A stretch of 64,000 nt of DNA, from contig JAHDVF020001336.1 of assembly GCA_022606425.2 (NCBI GenBank), positions 806,001 through 870,000 on the forward strand, read 5' to 3'. Position 1 is the first letter of the stretch; each line of letters starts with the position of its first letter. Source of the stretch: Lepidostoma basale. Taxonomy: Eukaryota; Arthropoda; Insecta; Trichoptera; Lepidostomatidae. Made by a program: the position numbers and the translations under genes. The notes under the pieces were generated by a model. The model did no database searches and was not told the DNA's origin. It saw nothing but the letters and a program-made list of their open reading frames with translations. This document shows, piece after piece, positions 42,525 through 53,915 of this stretch.

Positions 42525-44220
42525 GGGGAGACCGGGGCTAGTAGGCGAACTTTTAGTGATTATGTTGATAAAAACATAACCAAATTATTAAGATGAATAA
42601 TATGGTATTGATTTACACGGCCAATCAATTGAGAATATTTCTACATGTAAAAAAAGTACTATTTCATTTTATTTAAGATTTTAGGAATGTTTTAGTAAAG
42701 TAATTCGAGTTCGCCTACTTACCCCTTGCCAGGGGTTGGTTGGCGAACAGTATGGGGCAGGTAGGCGAGAACATTTGGGGTCCAAATAAAAGTTCGATTT
42801 ATAGCAAGAAAAGACATTTATTACCTAAAATGAATAACATAAGTTTAATTATTATTATACTACAATAATATCTAATAAAACAGGTAAATTAGAAGCTAAC
42901 ATTAGATATATAGAAGAAGTAATATGTGGGATAAAATAAAAAATCAGTCACAGTCAATTTGTGCAGACATAAAATAACCTATTGCACTCTGAAGGATTAC
43001 TTGACCCAGCGCAACCTGGAGGTCCATCAGAGATAAAATGATCTTTTAAGTGTAATCTAGGGAAAACGAAGAATGGTGGAACTGTATTCCCTGTTGCTGA
43101 CACAGCTAATGCCAATGTCACTAGAGTACCTCTTTCTTGTGAAGTTATTCTTCCAACTTGTCTATAATCTCTTCTGGCTACGACTTTATTTAGTTTCTGG
43201 ACCGTTGTTATCCCGGTTTCATCAATATTCTATATGTCGCCAGGAACCAATTGAAGGCGATCCAGCACAAGTTTTAAAATTTCATAAAAATTGTTGACAT
43301 TAGTTTGGTTAAAACTTAATGTCCTGGCAGGACTAGTGGCTTCAGGTGACCTTATCGATAACCGAGAATGTCGTTTTAAAAACCATGAAAAACCGGGTCC
43401 GGCCAGCTCTGCAGTAGACCATGACTAGGGAATTGCTTTTTTCAGATGTACTGCATACTGCCAAGCAAGTTTCCTCACTCCCTTCGGGGAGTTTAATTTC
43501 TGAGTTAAGTCCTGTTTATTTTTTTTGTATCCAACAACAGTTATGGTTTCCGAATTGGGATCATCGACATTTATTTTTGAGTAATATTGGTTTAGTGTGC
43601 GTTCAGTGATTCCAAAAGCCATAGCAACGCTTCTAATTGATATTTTGCTTCCTTTGACTACTTTCACAGCTCTCAACAGGCCATCTTTCGTGGTTTTTCT
43701 CTTTGCCGTTTTTCTTTTGTAGTTTCTCATAATTATAAGTTCAATTAAACTGTAAAATAATAAAAGCAAATCAAATGATTGCACATAAAACCACCTTTGG
43801 GGTAAGTAGGCGAATTCGCCAACTAGCCCCGGACAAGATTCGCCAACATGCCCCAAACCGAATTTTCCATTAATTCCCAATCTTCCACCAATATAAGATG
43901 GATGATTAAAAAAACAACTTAACAGTAATGTAGGTAATACTATGTTTATTTGAATAATGTTATTACATTGCGGATATGTGAAGTGGTAACTGAGATATAG
44001 ACAATAAAGTAGAACACAAAATATTTACTTACGTTAGCATAAAACACATTTTTTGACACAGGAGCACACACACACAACCGATCTGTCCACCAGTTACATG
44101 GCAGATGTGCATTAGAATAACCGACGATTACGACTTGGTCTCCTTGCGGAGAGTTCATAAACTAAATTTTAAATGGCCGTTCGCCTACCTGCCCCTTCGC
44201 CTACAAGCCCCGGTCACCCC
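42525..44220 (-). mobile_element. Pogo-like element with psq-type HTH, internally deleted
   Basis: The ends GGGGAGACCGGGGCTAGTAG and, inverted, GGGGTGACCGGGGCTTGTAG are each next to TA. On the minus strand, from about 43730, MRNYKRKTAKRKTTKDGLLR and SIRSVAMAFGITERTLNQYY form a psq-type HTH. Further on is NIDETGITTVQKLNKVVARR, then GTLVTLALAVSATGN and PPFFVFPR, the first catalytic Asp region of a DDE_1 transposase. The coding part stops after DHFISDGPPG, so later catalytic residues are lost. Several stops are present. Confidence 0.88.
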
Positions 44221-44569
44221 TACTATATATTGTGAAATAATTTATTCAATATTTTCTAATTACGAAATGTTACAGAGATGTATGAAAAGTTTTTATGTAC
44301 ATAATAAGTACCTAATTAAATTTTTTAATATAATATGGTAGTTGATTTAAACAACCATATTAGAATTTTGAAATACGAGTACTTAACATTTCAATTGTGC
44401 ATAAAAAAATTATTGCATACTTAGCAGTCGTAAAAATAAAGTATATGGATGTGCTATGACGTCATTCTCCAGAGTCGGATTAAGGAAATGAAGTGTGAAA
44501 AGCAAATCGCAAGATGTATACACACACACGCACGCATATACACTAAAGATTAAAGGGACGTATAAGAAG

Positions 44570-44965
44570 AGAAAGAAAGGTTCTGCGACGAATTTGTGGA
44601 CCCGTGAGAGAAGGAGAGCAATGGCGTATTTGACGCAAGGATTTGCTGTATTCCATGTACCAGGCCCCCAACATCTCCACGCACATAAAGCTACAAAGAT
44701 TGAGATGGGCTGGACATGTACAGAGGATGCCAAACTCACGGGTCCCCAAACGAATGGTGACTGGATACCCGGGTGGAAGTAGAAGGGTGGGAAGACCAAG
44801 GCTGAGAGGTGGGAGGACGAAGTAAAGAAGGAATGTAGCACAACTTCTTCGGGTGCCGAACTGGAAGACGACTGCTGAGGATAGGGACTGCTGAAGGCGA
44901 AAGTTGACGAAGGCCAAGGCTCGATATGAGCTGTTGTGCCATCGGAAGAAGAAATTTATAAAAGT
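44570..44965 (+). mobile_element. LINE-I fragment
   Basis: LQRLRWAGHVQRMPNSRVPK, RMVTGYPGGSRRVGRPRLR, with the end in shifted frames (WEDEVKKE, ARYELLCHR). Related to 56448-56760. Confidence 0.75.
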
Positions 44966-45076
44966 ACTCCGAAACGACAGTACCCACACAGCCAGACAAA
45001 AAGTATACATATACGTTAACAATGTAAATAATGAACAATAAATGTTAATAATTAAAAAGTACAAGATTATTTTCAT

Positions 45077-45862
45077 TTAACCGTCGCGTTGCCATGTGGT
45101 CAATTGAGTTTCCACTGCCAATTTAAAGTTGATTTTCTTAAAACCTATGGACCCTAATATTATAAAAAAAATTGTAATCCTCCATTGAAGTGTTCTCAAT
45201 ATTTCGTAATAAAAAAAAAAGCAAAAAATTACTTCCTTCATCCCAAAAAAAAATATTTTTTAAGACTGCCCTCACCTTCATTCGTGTTAAGGTAGAATTT
45301 GTTTTGCTAATATTTACAACTTTATCAAAAGTGACAAATACTTACTCGCTGTTTTGAACGTATTATAAATTATATGTTTGGCCTTTTCTCATAGGTACGT
45401 AATAATACCGACTGTGGACGGAAACGCAGCACGCAACTTAATAATATCAGAACTGTGAAAATATTAAGACTTTACCAAGAGGGACAAATATTAATACGTA
45501 TTCGTTGTCTTGAACGTACTATACATTTTGCCTAGGTGCCTTTATCATACGTAAAATTATAGCGCCACGGCGCGGCGGGGCGAGACAAGTTCATACTTGG
45601 TGTCAGTTGCTCATATGCTGTATCGCATTCTATATCAGAAATCGCATGGTTCCAGAAATAAATTAATAATGATATGTTTTTCAAATAACCCATGTATGTT
45701 ATAATTATCGATCTATTCCTAATGAAATTCCCTACAAGATGACATAAATTAAATTTTGATTCATCGAGTCATATGCTTGATATTTAGATAAAGTTAGCGG
45801 TAAACTGAATTGACCACATGGGAGCGAGCGTTTTGTTTTGAACACGGTACGTTAAGGGTTAA
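45077..45862. mobile_element. TTAA-flanked non-coding element, copy 2
   Basis: Same element and direction as 13419-14200, with TTAA on both sides and the CATGTGGTCAATT inverted end motif better preserved. Confidence 0.78.
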
Positions 45863-46279
45863 GGCCGTGCCACACTGTTTGAAACAAGCTCTCCACATGG
45901 GTGACCTTGGTGGAGATCTGTGGAGCCCACGGTTGGCGTAGCGTCCACATACTGTTATAAACAAGCTTTCCATAAGGGTCACCTTTGTGGAGCTTACAGT
46001 TGGTGTGGCATCCACAGTAGACACCATTTTCGTTCAATACGTCCGCACTCCACCGATGCGCGATGCCGCTATGCAACTGACCTTGACTGGTAGAATGTAG
46101 ATCGCCACATTTTGAAATGCGTGTTTACAACGGCGGGATCCACACGCTACAATGCGCCTCCGTCCACAAAGGTTGTTGAAGGTCAAACAAATTTTTGTTT
46201 CAAACAAGTGTTTACACAGTTTTAAACCGCCGGTGGAGACCGATTTGGAGAGCTTGTTTAAAACAGTGTGGCACGGCTT
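45863..46279. mobile_element. MITE with GGCCGTGCCACACTGTTT ends
   Basis: Left GGCCGTGCCACACTGTTTGA and right AAAACAGTGTGGCACGGC are inverted repeats. The interior has repeated GTGGAG-type segments. It starts directly at the end of the preceding TTAA element. Confidence 0.78.
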
Positions 46280-46711
46280 TTATGTGATATTTTATAGAAT
46301 GATTATGTAGTATTAACAATTATGTATAGATCATAAGAACCATAAAATCAATAGCATTAATGAAAATTATATAGAAAAATCATTAAAAAGTTGTTTTTAA
46401 AAAGAAGTGTGAAACTATTATAAATCTCTATTATATTTTTTCTTCTGTATTCGCCTTTACTTTGTGTTGTGGATTCATATTTGAATCAATATAATTACAG
46501 TTGGCATTACAATAACACATATTAAAATTGTGTACATTGGTAAAGGTAATATGAATTATAACCGAAAATGTTCAGTGAAATAAAGTGTTGCAATACTAAG
46601 TGTAAGTAAATTTATTCAAATCTCCATTGTATTCTCGTATACGTAAAGTATTATATACTCGTAAACATAATGTACTATAATATATTAGTACATATTATAG
46701 TACTTTATTAT

Positions 46712-46780
46712 ATAACTAACTAGCTAACCATCACGCCGTCTCCCCGAAAGGGTAGGCAGAAATAATGGACTGTCACACTT
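46712..46780 (-). mobile_element. LINE-A 3' scrap
   Basis: CTAACTAGCTAACC tail and the antisense YPSG end only. 46280-46700 and 46800-47330 are AT-rich without a recognised feature. Confidence 0.65.
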
Positions 46781-47338
46781 TTACTGATGCGGCACTCCAT
46801 CCTTCTCTTTTCGCCCCGATGGGTTGCGAACCTCATCGCCACCAATAGGCATCTCCCGCGCACATTTCGATCGTCCAACACCCACAAAATAAATCTAAAA
46901 CAAATAATATAAAATACAATGATATAAAATAAAATAACTAAATAATAATAATTTAACACAAAATGTTCTTTTTAGATGGTGCACATATTGTCTATTTAAT
47001 TTATGTTCCACGAATCCACCGTTTTTTTTATTAATTTAGCACATAATGTAATAACACATAATGTTTTTTTTCTATGATGCACATGTTGACATGGACGATC
47101 CGGACTTTTGTGTTTATTTAATTTATGTTACACGTATCCACCGTTTTTTAAATTAGCTCTAATTAGGCACTTAACCAGCAAAAACTTAAAAATAATATTG
47201 AAGAAATTATTCAACGTCATTGGAACAAATGAAAATTTTATTTTTACACCTGTCAAAATTTTTTATAAAAACGATAAAACTAATATAATTTTAACAGCAA
47301 AACAGTACAAACGTATTACGTGTCACAATTAACTATTA

Positions 47339-48620
47339 GGTCCTTACATATGAAATTGGCGTTTTGTATGGGAGGAACATAAAGTTGATTTTTTTTAAAT
47401 ATAATATATTTATTTAATCAAAGTATGTACCATTGCTATCTATGCACTTTTGCCATCTCATAGGTAGTTCATCGATCCCTTTACTAAAAAAAACATTCGC
47501 ACGGGAATCAATAAGATCTTTGAAGTCGGTTTGGACTGCCCCATCGGAGTTGAATTTTTTCCCTTGCAAGAAGTTATCCAAATTTCGAAAAAAATAGTAA
47601 TCTGTTGGGGCAAGGTCCGGAGAGTACGGTGGATGTCTTAGACATTCCAATTGAATCTCTTCTAATTTGGTAGCCGTCTGTTGTGCAGTGTGTGGTCTAG
47701 CGTTATCATGACGCAGCAGTAGCCTAGAGCGATTAACCAGCCTCGGTTGTTTAGCAGCTAGCTTTTCCATCATGGTTTGCAGTTGCTGACAATAGACATC
47801 TGCCGTAATCGTCTAGCCAGATTTAACAAAGCTGTAGTGAACGAAACCAGCACTAGTCCACCAAACGCTCACAAGTAACTTTTTTGGAGTCAATTTTCGC
47901 TTGGGGCATGGTTTGGCTGGTTCGGCAGGGTTCAGCCAGTGCGAAGAGCGCTTCCAATTATCATACAGGATCCACTTTTCATCACAGGTTCATCATTCGA
48001 TTCAAAATCCCTTCATTATTGTGCCGATTGAGTAATGCAACGCAGCAGTCAACGCGCGTTTGTTGATTTGCTTCACTCAATTCGTGAGGTACCCACGTTT
48101 CAAGCTTTTTCACCTTCCCAATTTGCTTCAAGTAGATTAAAACAGTTTTATCACTAACACCGCAGCCTGCAGCTAACTCGGACGTGGTTTGCGATGGATC
48201 CGCTTCCACAATAGCCTTCAATTCTTCATTATCAACTTTGGTCTCCGGCCGTCCACGGGGCTTGTTCTGCAGGTCGAAATTTCCAGAACGAAAACGTTGG
48301 AACCAAAAACGCACTGTGTTTTCTTTTGCGGCAGCGTCGCCATACACATCATTAATCTTTCGAGCCGTTTCTGCAGCACTGGTGCCACGGTGGAACTCGT
48401 ACTCGTAAATAACGCGATATTTCATGTTTTCCATTTTGTAAACTGAGTGACGCAAAGAAAAAAAACAATTGAGGAAAAAACAAATGAATTATAATTTTCG
48501 AAACACAAATACTTGAGTAAATAGCTGTATAAATTTGAATTTGAAATTCCTAACCAAAGAGAAGATATTTGAGATCAAAGTTGCCAGTACGGCAAAACGC
48601 CAATTTCATATGTAAGGACC
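47339..48620 (-). mobile_element. Mariner transposon copy 2
   Basis: The same family, orientation and ends as copy 1, flanked by TA. The transposase frame opens at 48455. It is broken near 48000, where an altered stretch removes the TCDEKW region from the frame, and again at about 47815 by a TAG. WL is intact where copy 1 has its stop. Confidence 0.94.
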
Positions 48621-48944
48621 TAATATTATAAAGTGCGGCAACAGTTAAATTGACCAAAACAATTCACTTATACACGAAATATCTCCAAATTTACAGGAGC
48701 ACCGCACCACTTGAACCAAACCAAATTTTCAAAATCAGAATTTCCATTTCAACTTTATTATATATTATTATTATATATTATATATAATTAGTATATACTA
48801 TAGTACTTTTATATAGTACGGAAATTGAACGTTTGCCAATCTTGCCGTTTCCCTGCAATATTGTACAATTCCCAATTAACTGAGCCCATCGTCTTAATCT
48901 AGTGGAAGCAATTAAAACAGTGCACCTCTGATTTATTAACGCAT

Positions 48945-49490
48945 TATGTACTCGTATATTAAAAGTATTATAACATACTCGTTACTGAAAGTATAACTTA
49001 CTCGTTACTTAAAGTATTATACTCGTTATTTAAAGTATTCTATACTCGTTACTTAAATTATTAAATACTCGAATAATTAAAATATCGTATACTCGTATAC
49101 TTAAAGTATTATATACTCGTTATTTAAAGTATTCTATACTCGTTACTGAAAGTATTACATACTCGTTACTTAAAGTATTATATACTGGTTACTTGAAGTA
49201 TTCTACACTCGTTACTTAAATTATTAAATACTCGAATAATTAACATATCGTATACTCGTATACTCAAAGTATTACATACTCGTATACTTAAAGTATTAAA
49301 TACTTGTATACTTAAAGATTTATATACTTGTATACTTAAAGAATTATGTACTCGATACTTAAAATATTATATACTCGTTATTTAAAGTATTACATACTCG
49401 TTACTTAAAATACTATATACTCGTATACTTAAAGTATTCTATACTCGTTACTTAAAGTATTATATACTTGTATACTTAAAGATTTCATAT
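48945..49490. repeat. AT-rich minisatellite with TACTCGT-ACTTAAAGTATT unit
   Basis: More than 20 degenerate copies of a unit of about 20-22 bases. A longer block (ACTTAAATTATTAAATACTC then GAATAATTAA) recurs at about 49053 and 49219, suggesting a higher-order period near 165 bases. Confidence 0.9.
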
Positions 49491-49749
49491 ATGTCTTTAG
49501 ACTCTCGTTCTTGTCGCCGTTGCTTATAGCATGCGGCAAAAACATTTCAAATTATTCTACACCTATTGCCAGTTTGCCCCATGTCATCAGAAGCGGTAGC
49601 AGCTGCTGCTTATTTCATCCTTTAGAAATGTCAGTAAAAGAAGTAAACGAAATAAGCGTAGATAGTGGATCAGAGATATATTTATTAAAAGTGAAAATGA
49701 TTATAATCATAAAATAAAAACTTTTATAAAACACACGCTTTCATTCGTA

Positions 49750-50375
49750 TTAACCCTTACCACTCCGTTATTTATTTATATTGTTTGTCAGCTAACTCTA
49801 ATTCAAATAATGTCAAAATATTTTTAATGATAGGTATAATAGTTACAAAAAAAATCGTTCAAAATTCATTTGTAATGATTTATTCTTCAAATAGAAAACA
49901 ATACTATGCATAACAATAGTTTTGCATAGTATGGTACTTTTTAAATCAATCTCCAGGATGGAGACCAGGTTTTCTGGAACAGGTCTCACAAAACCACATT
50001 GTTCCCCGTCTTCCCCCTGGAATCTTTCTGTTACTTCACACAGTACAGTCTTTAGAACCTTTTTCCAGTTTCGCAATGAAGTGGGGCTTGTACTCTAATC
50101 GCTCCTCTTCATGACGTATCACGCGAAGTTCCCGCCATTTTAGGTTATGTGAATTTGCAAGGATTATTTTATAGTAAAATTAAAACGGAAAAAATCTTAT
50201 TAAAACGTGAAATGAAATGTTTTTTTTTAACGAATAATCACAAGAAAGTCGGGTTTTGCGCGCGAAAATACACCGCGCGCGCATGTTTATCTTGTCGGCC
50301 ACCAGCCGACAGCTGAATTGTAGCGTACAAATAGCGATGTCGGCTGGTATTCGACAAAGGAGTGGTAAGGGTTAA
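49750..50375 (-). mobile_element. piggyBac-like remnant 2
   Basis: TTAACCCTTACCACTCC and its mirror, with TTAA at both ends. On the minus strand, VLKTVLCEVTERFQGEDGEQ and EN-LVSILEI are shifted-frame remains of the cysteine-rich C-terminus. Confidence 0.85.
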
Positions 50376-51129
50376 TAATTTATTATACTATTTTTAGAGT
50401 TAGGAGCTTTACATAATTGTTCAAGAAACAATTTAATTTACAAAAACAGTAGAACTTCGTTTATCCGGACTAATTGGGACCGGATGAGTTTCGGATACCG
50501 ATTTTCCGGATAATCAAACAGCCTCTAATTCTTTTAGAAAAATAAGGTGTAGATCGATTTTTTTCCTCGGCTCATTTATTGATTATGAAATTACAAATTT
50601 GACTGCAAAAACAAGTATGTATGTAGTACATGTACATAAAAAGGCTTATTTACTCTACTTCTTCTTCGTCAGCCTTCATCAGTCCACTGCTGGACATAGG
50701 CCTCTTCCCTTCCTTTCCACTCGTCTCTATTTTCTGCCAGCTGCAGCCACATTCCCCCCCCCCCCACGGCAGCAATGTCGTCGGCCCACCTTTTTTGCGG
50801 CCTGCCGACGCTTCTCCTATTTTCCCATGGTCTCCACCTTATTATTTTCTGGGTCCATCTATCCTCACTTTGTCTCGCCACATGACCCGCCCATTGTCAC
50901 TTCAGTCTCGCTATAACATGCCGAGGAACTTCAAAACAGTGACCTACAGAAAGCTCGCTCAGAAAGCGAGATCACGCGCCGCTTATAATAAATTTGGCAG
51001 AAGACACTGATGAAGAAGACTCCGATCAGGATAGATACATTTTTTTTGTAATATAAACGGCTCTTTTAAGGGCCACAATATGATCTACTTTGTTTTTTAT
51101 ACTTAACTTTCTTTCTGTGTTTATAGACA

Positions 51130-51675
51130 TAAGACAAACAAAAGCCTATCCAAAAAAGCTAAGATGGCAGTGCACAATGGTGTTCTTGTGCCGACCCTTA
51201 TGTATGGAAGTGAAGCATGGAACTGGCAAAAGAAGGATGAAAGTAGAATAAATGCAGTAGAAATGAGATCTCTAAGATGAATGTGTGACAAATCTGTATA
51301 TGATAGAGTGACAAATGCAAGTAAGAAGTGAATGTGGTGCGAATGAAAGTGTTATGAACAAAATAAGGAAAGGGTCATTAAGATGGTTGGGACACATGGA
51401 AAGAATGAGTGAAGACAGAATGGTAAAGAAGGTATATGTTAACGGCGTGAACGGAGCTAGAAATAGAGGAAGGCCGAGGAAAACGTGGCAAGATCAAATC
51501 AATCAAATATTGAATGTCGGTCATGTGAGGAGTCGGAAAAATCGACGTGCGTGCATGACAAGATGTATGAATGTAGAGGAATCGAGAGACGTATGTCAGG
51601 ACAGAACAGTGTGGCGTTCCATTCTTTCTGCCTACCCCTCCGGGGAGACGGCGTGATGGTAAGTTAGTTTTTTAG
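51130..51675 (+). mobile_element. LINE-A fragment
   Basis: MAVHNGVLVPTLMYGSEAWN, a stop, then RSECGANESVMNKIRKGSLR through NRRACMTRCMNVEESRDVC. From 51328 on it is almost identical to 16812-17160. Confidence 0.88.
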
Positions 51676-52109
51676 ACATACGGTATAAAAATTTTAAAAT
51701 TAAACAATTTTTCGGTTTTTACTGGTATTTAATTTAGTATCTGGTAGTCACTAATTTCATACTAATTTAAACGCACATAAAACCCATAAATAAAGATTAA
51801 TATCAAAACTTTGTTAACTCGTTAAAGTTTATGAACAAGATACGATAATAAACGTTATTTATCGATATATTTATTTTATTGTTACGCCCAACCCTAAACC
51901 GCTCCATAAGGCCCGTAAGTGCAAGCGAGATTAACATAGGGAAATGATTTATGGCCTGCATATATAGAAAAGAAGACCAAACAAGATTGGAACATGAACT
52001 ACTCTACAGTACAGTACTGTAAAAATAATCAGATTTTTTTAACAAGAATTCCTCGTCTTTTTTGCAGCTAAAACGCGGATTCATTTTATTAAAAGCAATT
52101 GGGGGTTCA

Positions 52110-52470
52110 AAAGGGTGGTAGGGCTACGATGGGGTATGTTTTGCTGGAAAGCATGCTTCTACAAAATGTCGTAAGGCGCCATGTTGCATTTACAACAGCA
52201 ACACTACTATCAAGTCCAACTCTCTAGCGTCCACGAGAGGTCTTTTAAAGACCCCGTGAACCCCGGGCAATGTAGCACATATTACTTAGTGCCATAGCAG
52301 ATAGAGAGAGGACGAATGGCGAGCTTCCAGCGCCATAAAACTGGAAACACCCAGCTAAGGAAATGTAACCCCGACGTCAATCCTACAGAGAAGGCAAGGG
52401 TATAGCACTCTGGATACTTTTCCCCAGGTCATCACTATGAGGGTGATAGTCAACGTTAGGGAGACCTGAC
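52110..52470. repeat. Repeat X, copy 2
   Basis: Matches 42110-42480 with few changes, same direction. Confidence 0.75.
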
Positions 52471-52753
52471 AAGACACAGACAGAAGAAGAAAAGCAACTG
52501 CGTTGAGCTGCTTTCCTCTTGCTCTTCAAACCATGATAGCGCAGTTTTTAATGCTGTAAAGGCTTCTCCATGATTGATTCGTTTTCCTTCATCATCCTCA
52601 TTTAGACGTCCAGATAATTGACTTTCCGGTTAACTGACGTCCGGATAAATGACTTTCTACTGTAATTTCGAAAAGTCTACTATTTTTTATTTATCTGTTA
52701 CTTACTGACTTGAGTTAGGTAATCTTTTTGTTTCAACATTTGCCTTACAGCCG

Positions 52754-53395
52754 ACGACCTTCGTGGCCGAGTGGTAAGTGCATTGACTGCCACCCCGAAG
52801 GTTCCGGGTTCGATTCCCGGCGAGGGCAGTGTGATTGTCACACTGTCTTTGGTCTGGTGTAGAATTCATGACGTACGCTGTAGGGACGCGGGCTGACACT
52901 GTGCGAACCAAAGGACTACTAAGAACATCGGAGATGAGGGTCCTAAGATCAATTACTGGAAAAACCCTCCGAGATCGTGTCCGCAACGTAGACATAAGAA
53001 AAACTTGCGAAATAGAGGATATCGTTCAGTGGAGTAGATCCAGAAGAAGATACTGGAGGGACCATGTATCCCGAATGGATGGTGACAGTCTTGCATATAC
53101 AGCCACTTATGAAATCCTTTCCGGACACCGCCCACCTGAAAGACCGGAGATGGATGTCACCTGAAAGATGGAGAGACAGCTGGATCTCATCATCCGACGA
53201 GATATGATTTCTGTGTCACAGATCGTCAGATCTATTAAAAGAAGAAGAAGAATTCACGTGACAGTAAAATGGCGATAGATTAGTTACCTATCACATGTCA
53301 CGAGAATCACTATGATAGCTATAATACCCTTTACATCGATTTGGCTCATGCTGTCATGATGTAAAGAACGATTCAAGAAAATAATAATAATAATA
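52754..53395 (+). mobile_element. SINE split by LINE-E
   Basis: SINE head 52754-52868 has a perfect A box (TGGCCGAGTGGT, 52764-52775) and B box (GGTTCGATTCC, 52807-52817). LINE-E (plus, 52869-53248: TSEMRVLRSITGKTLRDRVR, RRRYWRDHVSRMDG) interrupts it. The tail is 53249-53395 with (AAT)n. AGAATTCA is duplicated at 52861 and 53249. Confidence 0.92.
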
Positions 53396-53399
53396 CAGT

Positions 53400-53465
53400 T
53401 GTAATGTGGCATTCCATTCTCACTGCCTACTCTTTCAGAGGAAACGGCTCGATGGTTAGTTTATT
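53400..53465 (+). mobile_element. LINE-A 3' scrap
   Basis: GTGGCATTCCATTCTCACTG through GATGGTTAGT only. Confidence 0.6.
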
Positions 53466-53824
53466 GTTTCAGAATTTAAATCAAAAACGCCCCATTAATC
53501 TTTTCAACGCCCCACATGCCCATAAGGGGTACCTACCGCTTTGAGAACAACAAATTTACATTATTTAATATGTTTTTAATTGAGTTAAACACGTTTTTAT
53601 GATAATTAGCTTCTCAATTAATATTACTTTCAAAACACCATATACATATTAAAGGTATACGAGTATAAGGTAATATTTTTTTACGTTTGCTATATTCCGT
53701 TCGTAAAATTATAAAAAAAAGTTTAATAACAATTAAATAAAAAACAGAGCATTTCGATAATATACATATAAAACATAGCGTGTAAACGCGAGTGTAAGTT
53801 TATTTGTTGTTTAATAAACTTGAA

Positions 53825-53915
53825 ATGAAGTCGCTTCTAAAATTTAGTCTTGGATTTATAGGAACCATTTTGTGGTTCTTTATGTTGGCTGGACAATCGC
53901 AGATTGAAGAAGATG
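53825..53915 (+). CDS. Gene C exon 1: signal peptide
   Basis: 30 codons plus one base, hydrophobic to about residue 22, then acidic (QIEEDG). Donor G|GTAACT. The start matches the MK-start of genes A and B. Confidence 0.82.

Larger units (their letters stand above)
50447..52662. mobile_element. Pogo/Tigger-like element with nested insertions
   Basis: Left CAGTAGAACTTCGTTTATCC and right CCGGATAAATGACTTTCTAC-TG. At 52475-52600 the minus strand encodes an FTALKTALSWFEEQEESSST-like tail, as at the C-terminus of Tigger transposases. Inside: an RTE-like LINE (minus, 50660-50890: MARQSEDRWTQKIIRWRPW), LINE-A (plus, 51130-51675) and repeat X (52110-52470). Confidence 0.75.

Noticed and set aside
43073..43297. 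74-residue plus-strand frame
   Set aside because: It is the antisense of the DDE_1 transposase of the pogo-like element.
44410..45076. Hydrophobic frames of 143-177 residues on the minus strand
   Set aside because: They overlap the LINE-I fragment antisense; no splice sites or family pattern support a gene.
48945..49490. CRISPR-like array
   Set aside because: Repeats are degenerate and contiguous with no unique spacers, in a eukaryotic context; it is a minisatellite.
52754..52830. tRNA gene (good A and B boxes)
   Set aside because: The same head occurs about ten times with a long common body and an (AAT)n or other tail, no cloverleaf acceptor stem closes, and copies are nested in other repeats. 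It is a SINE.
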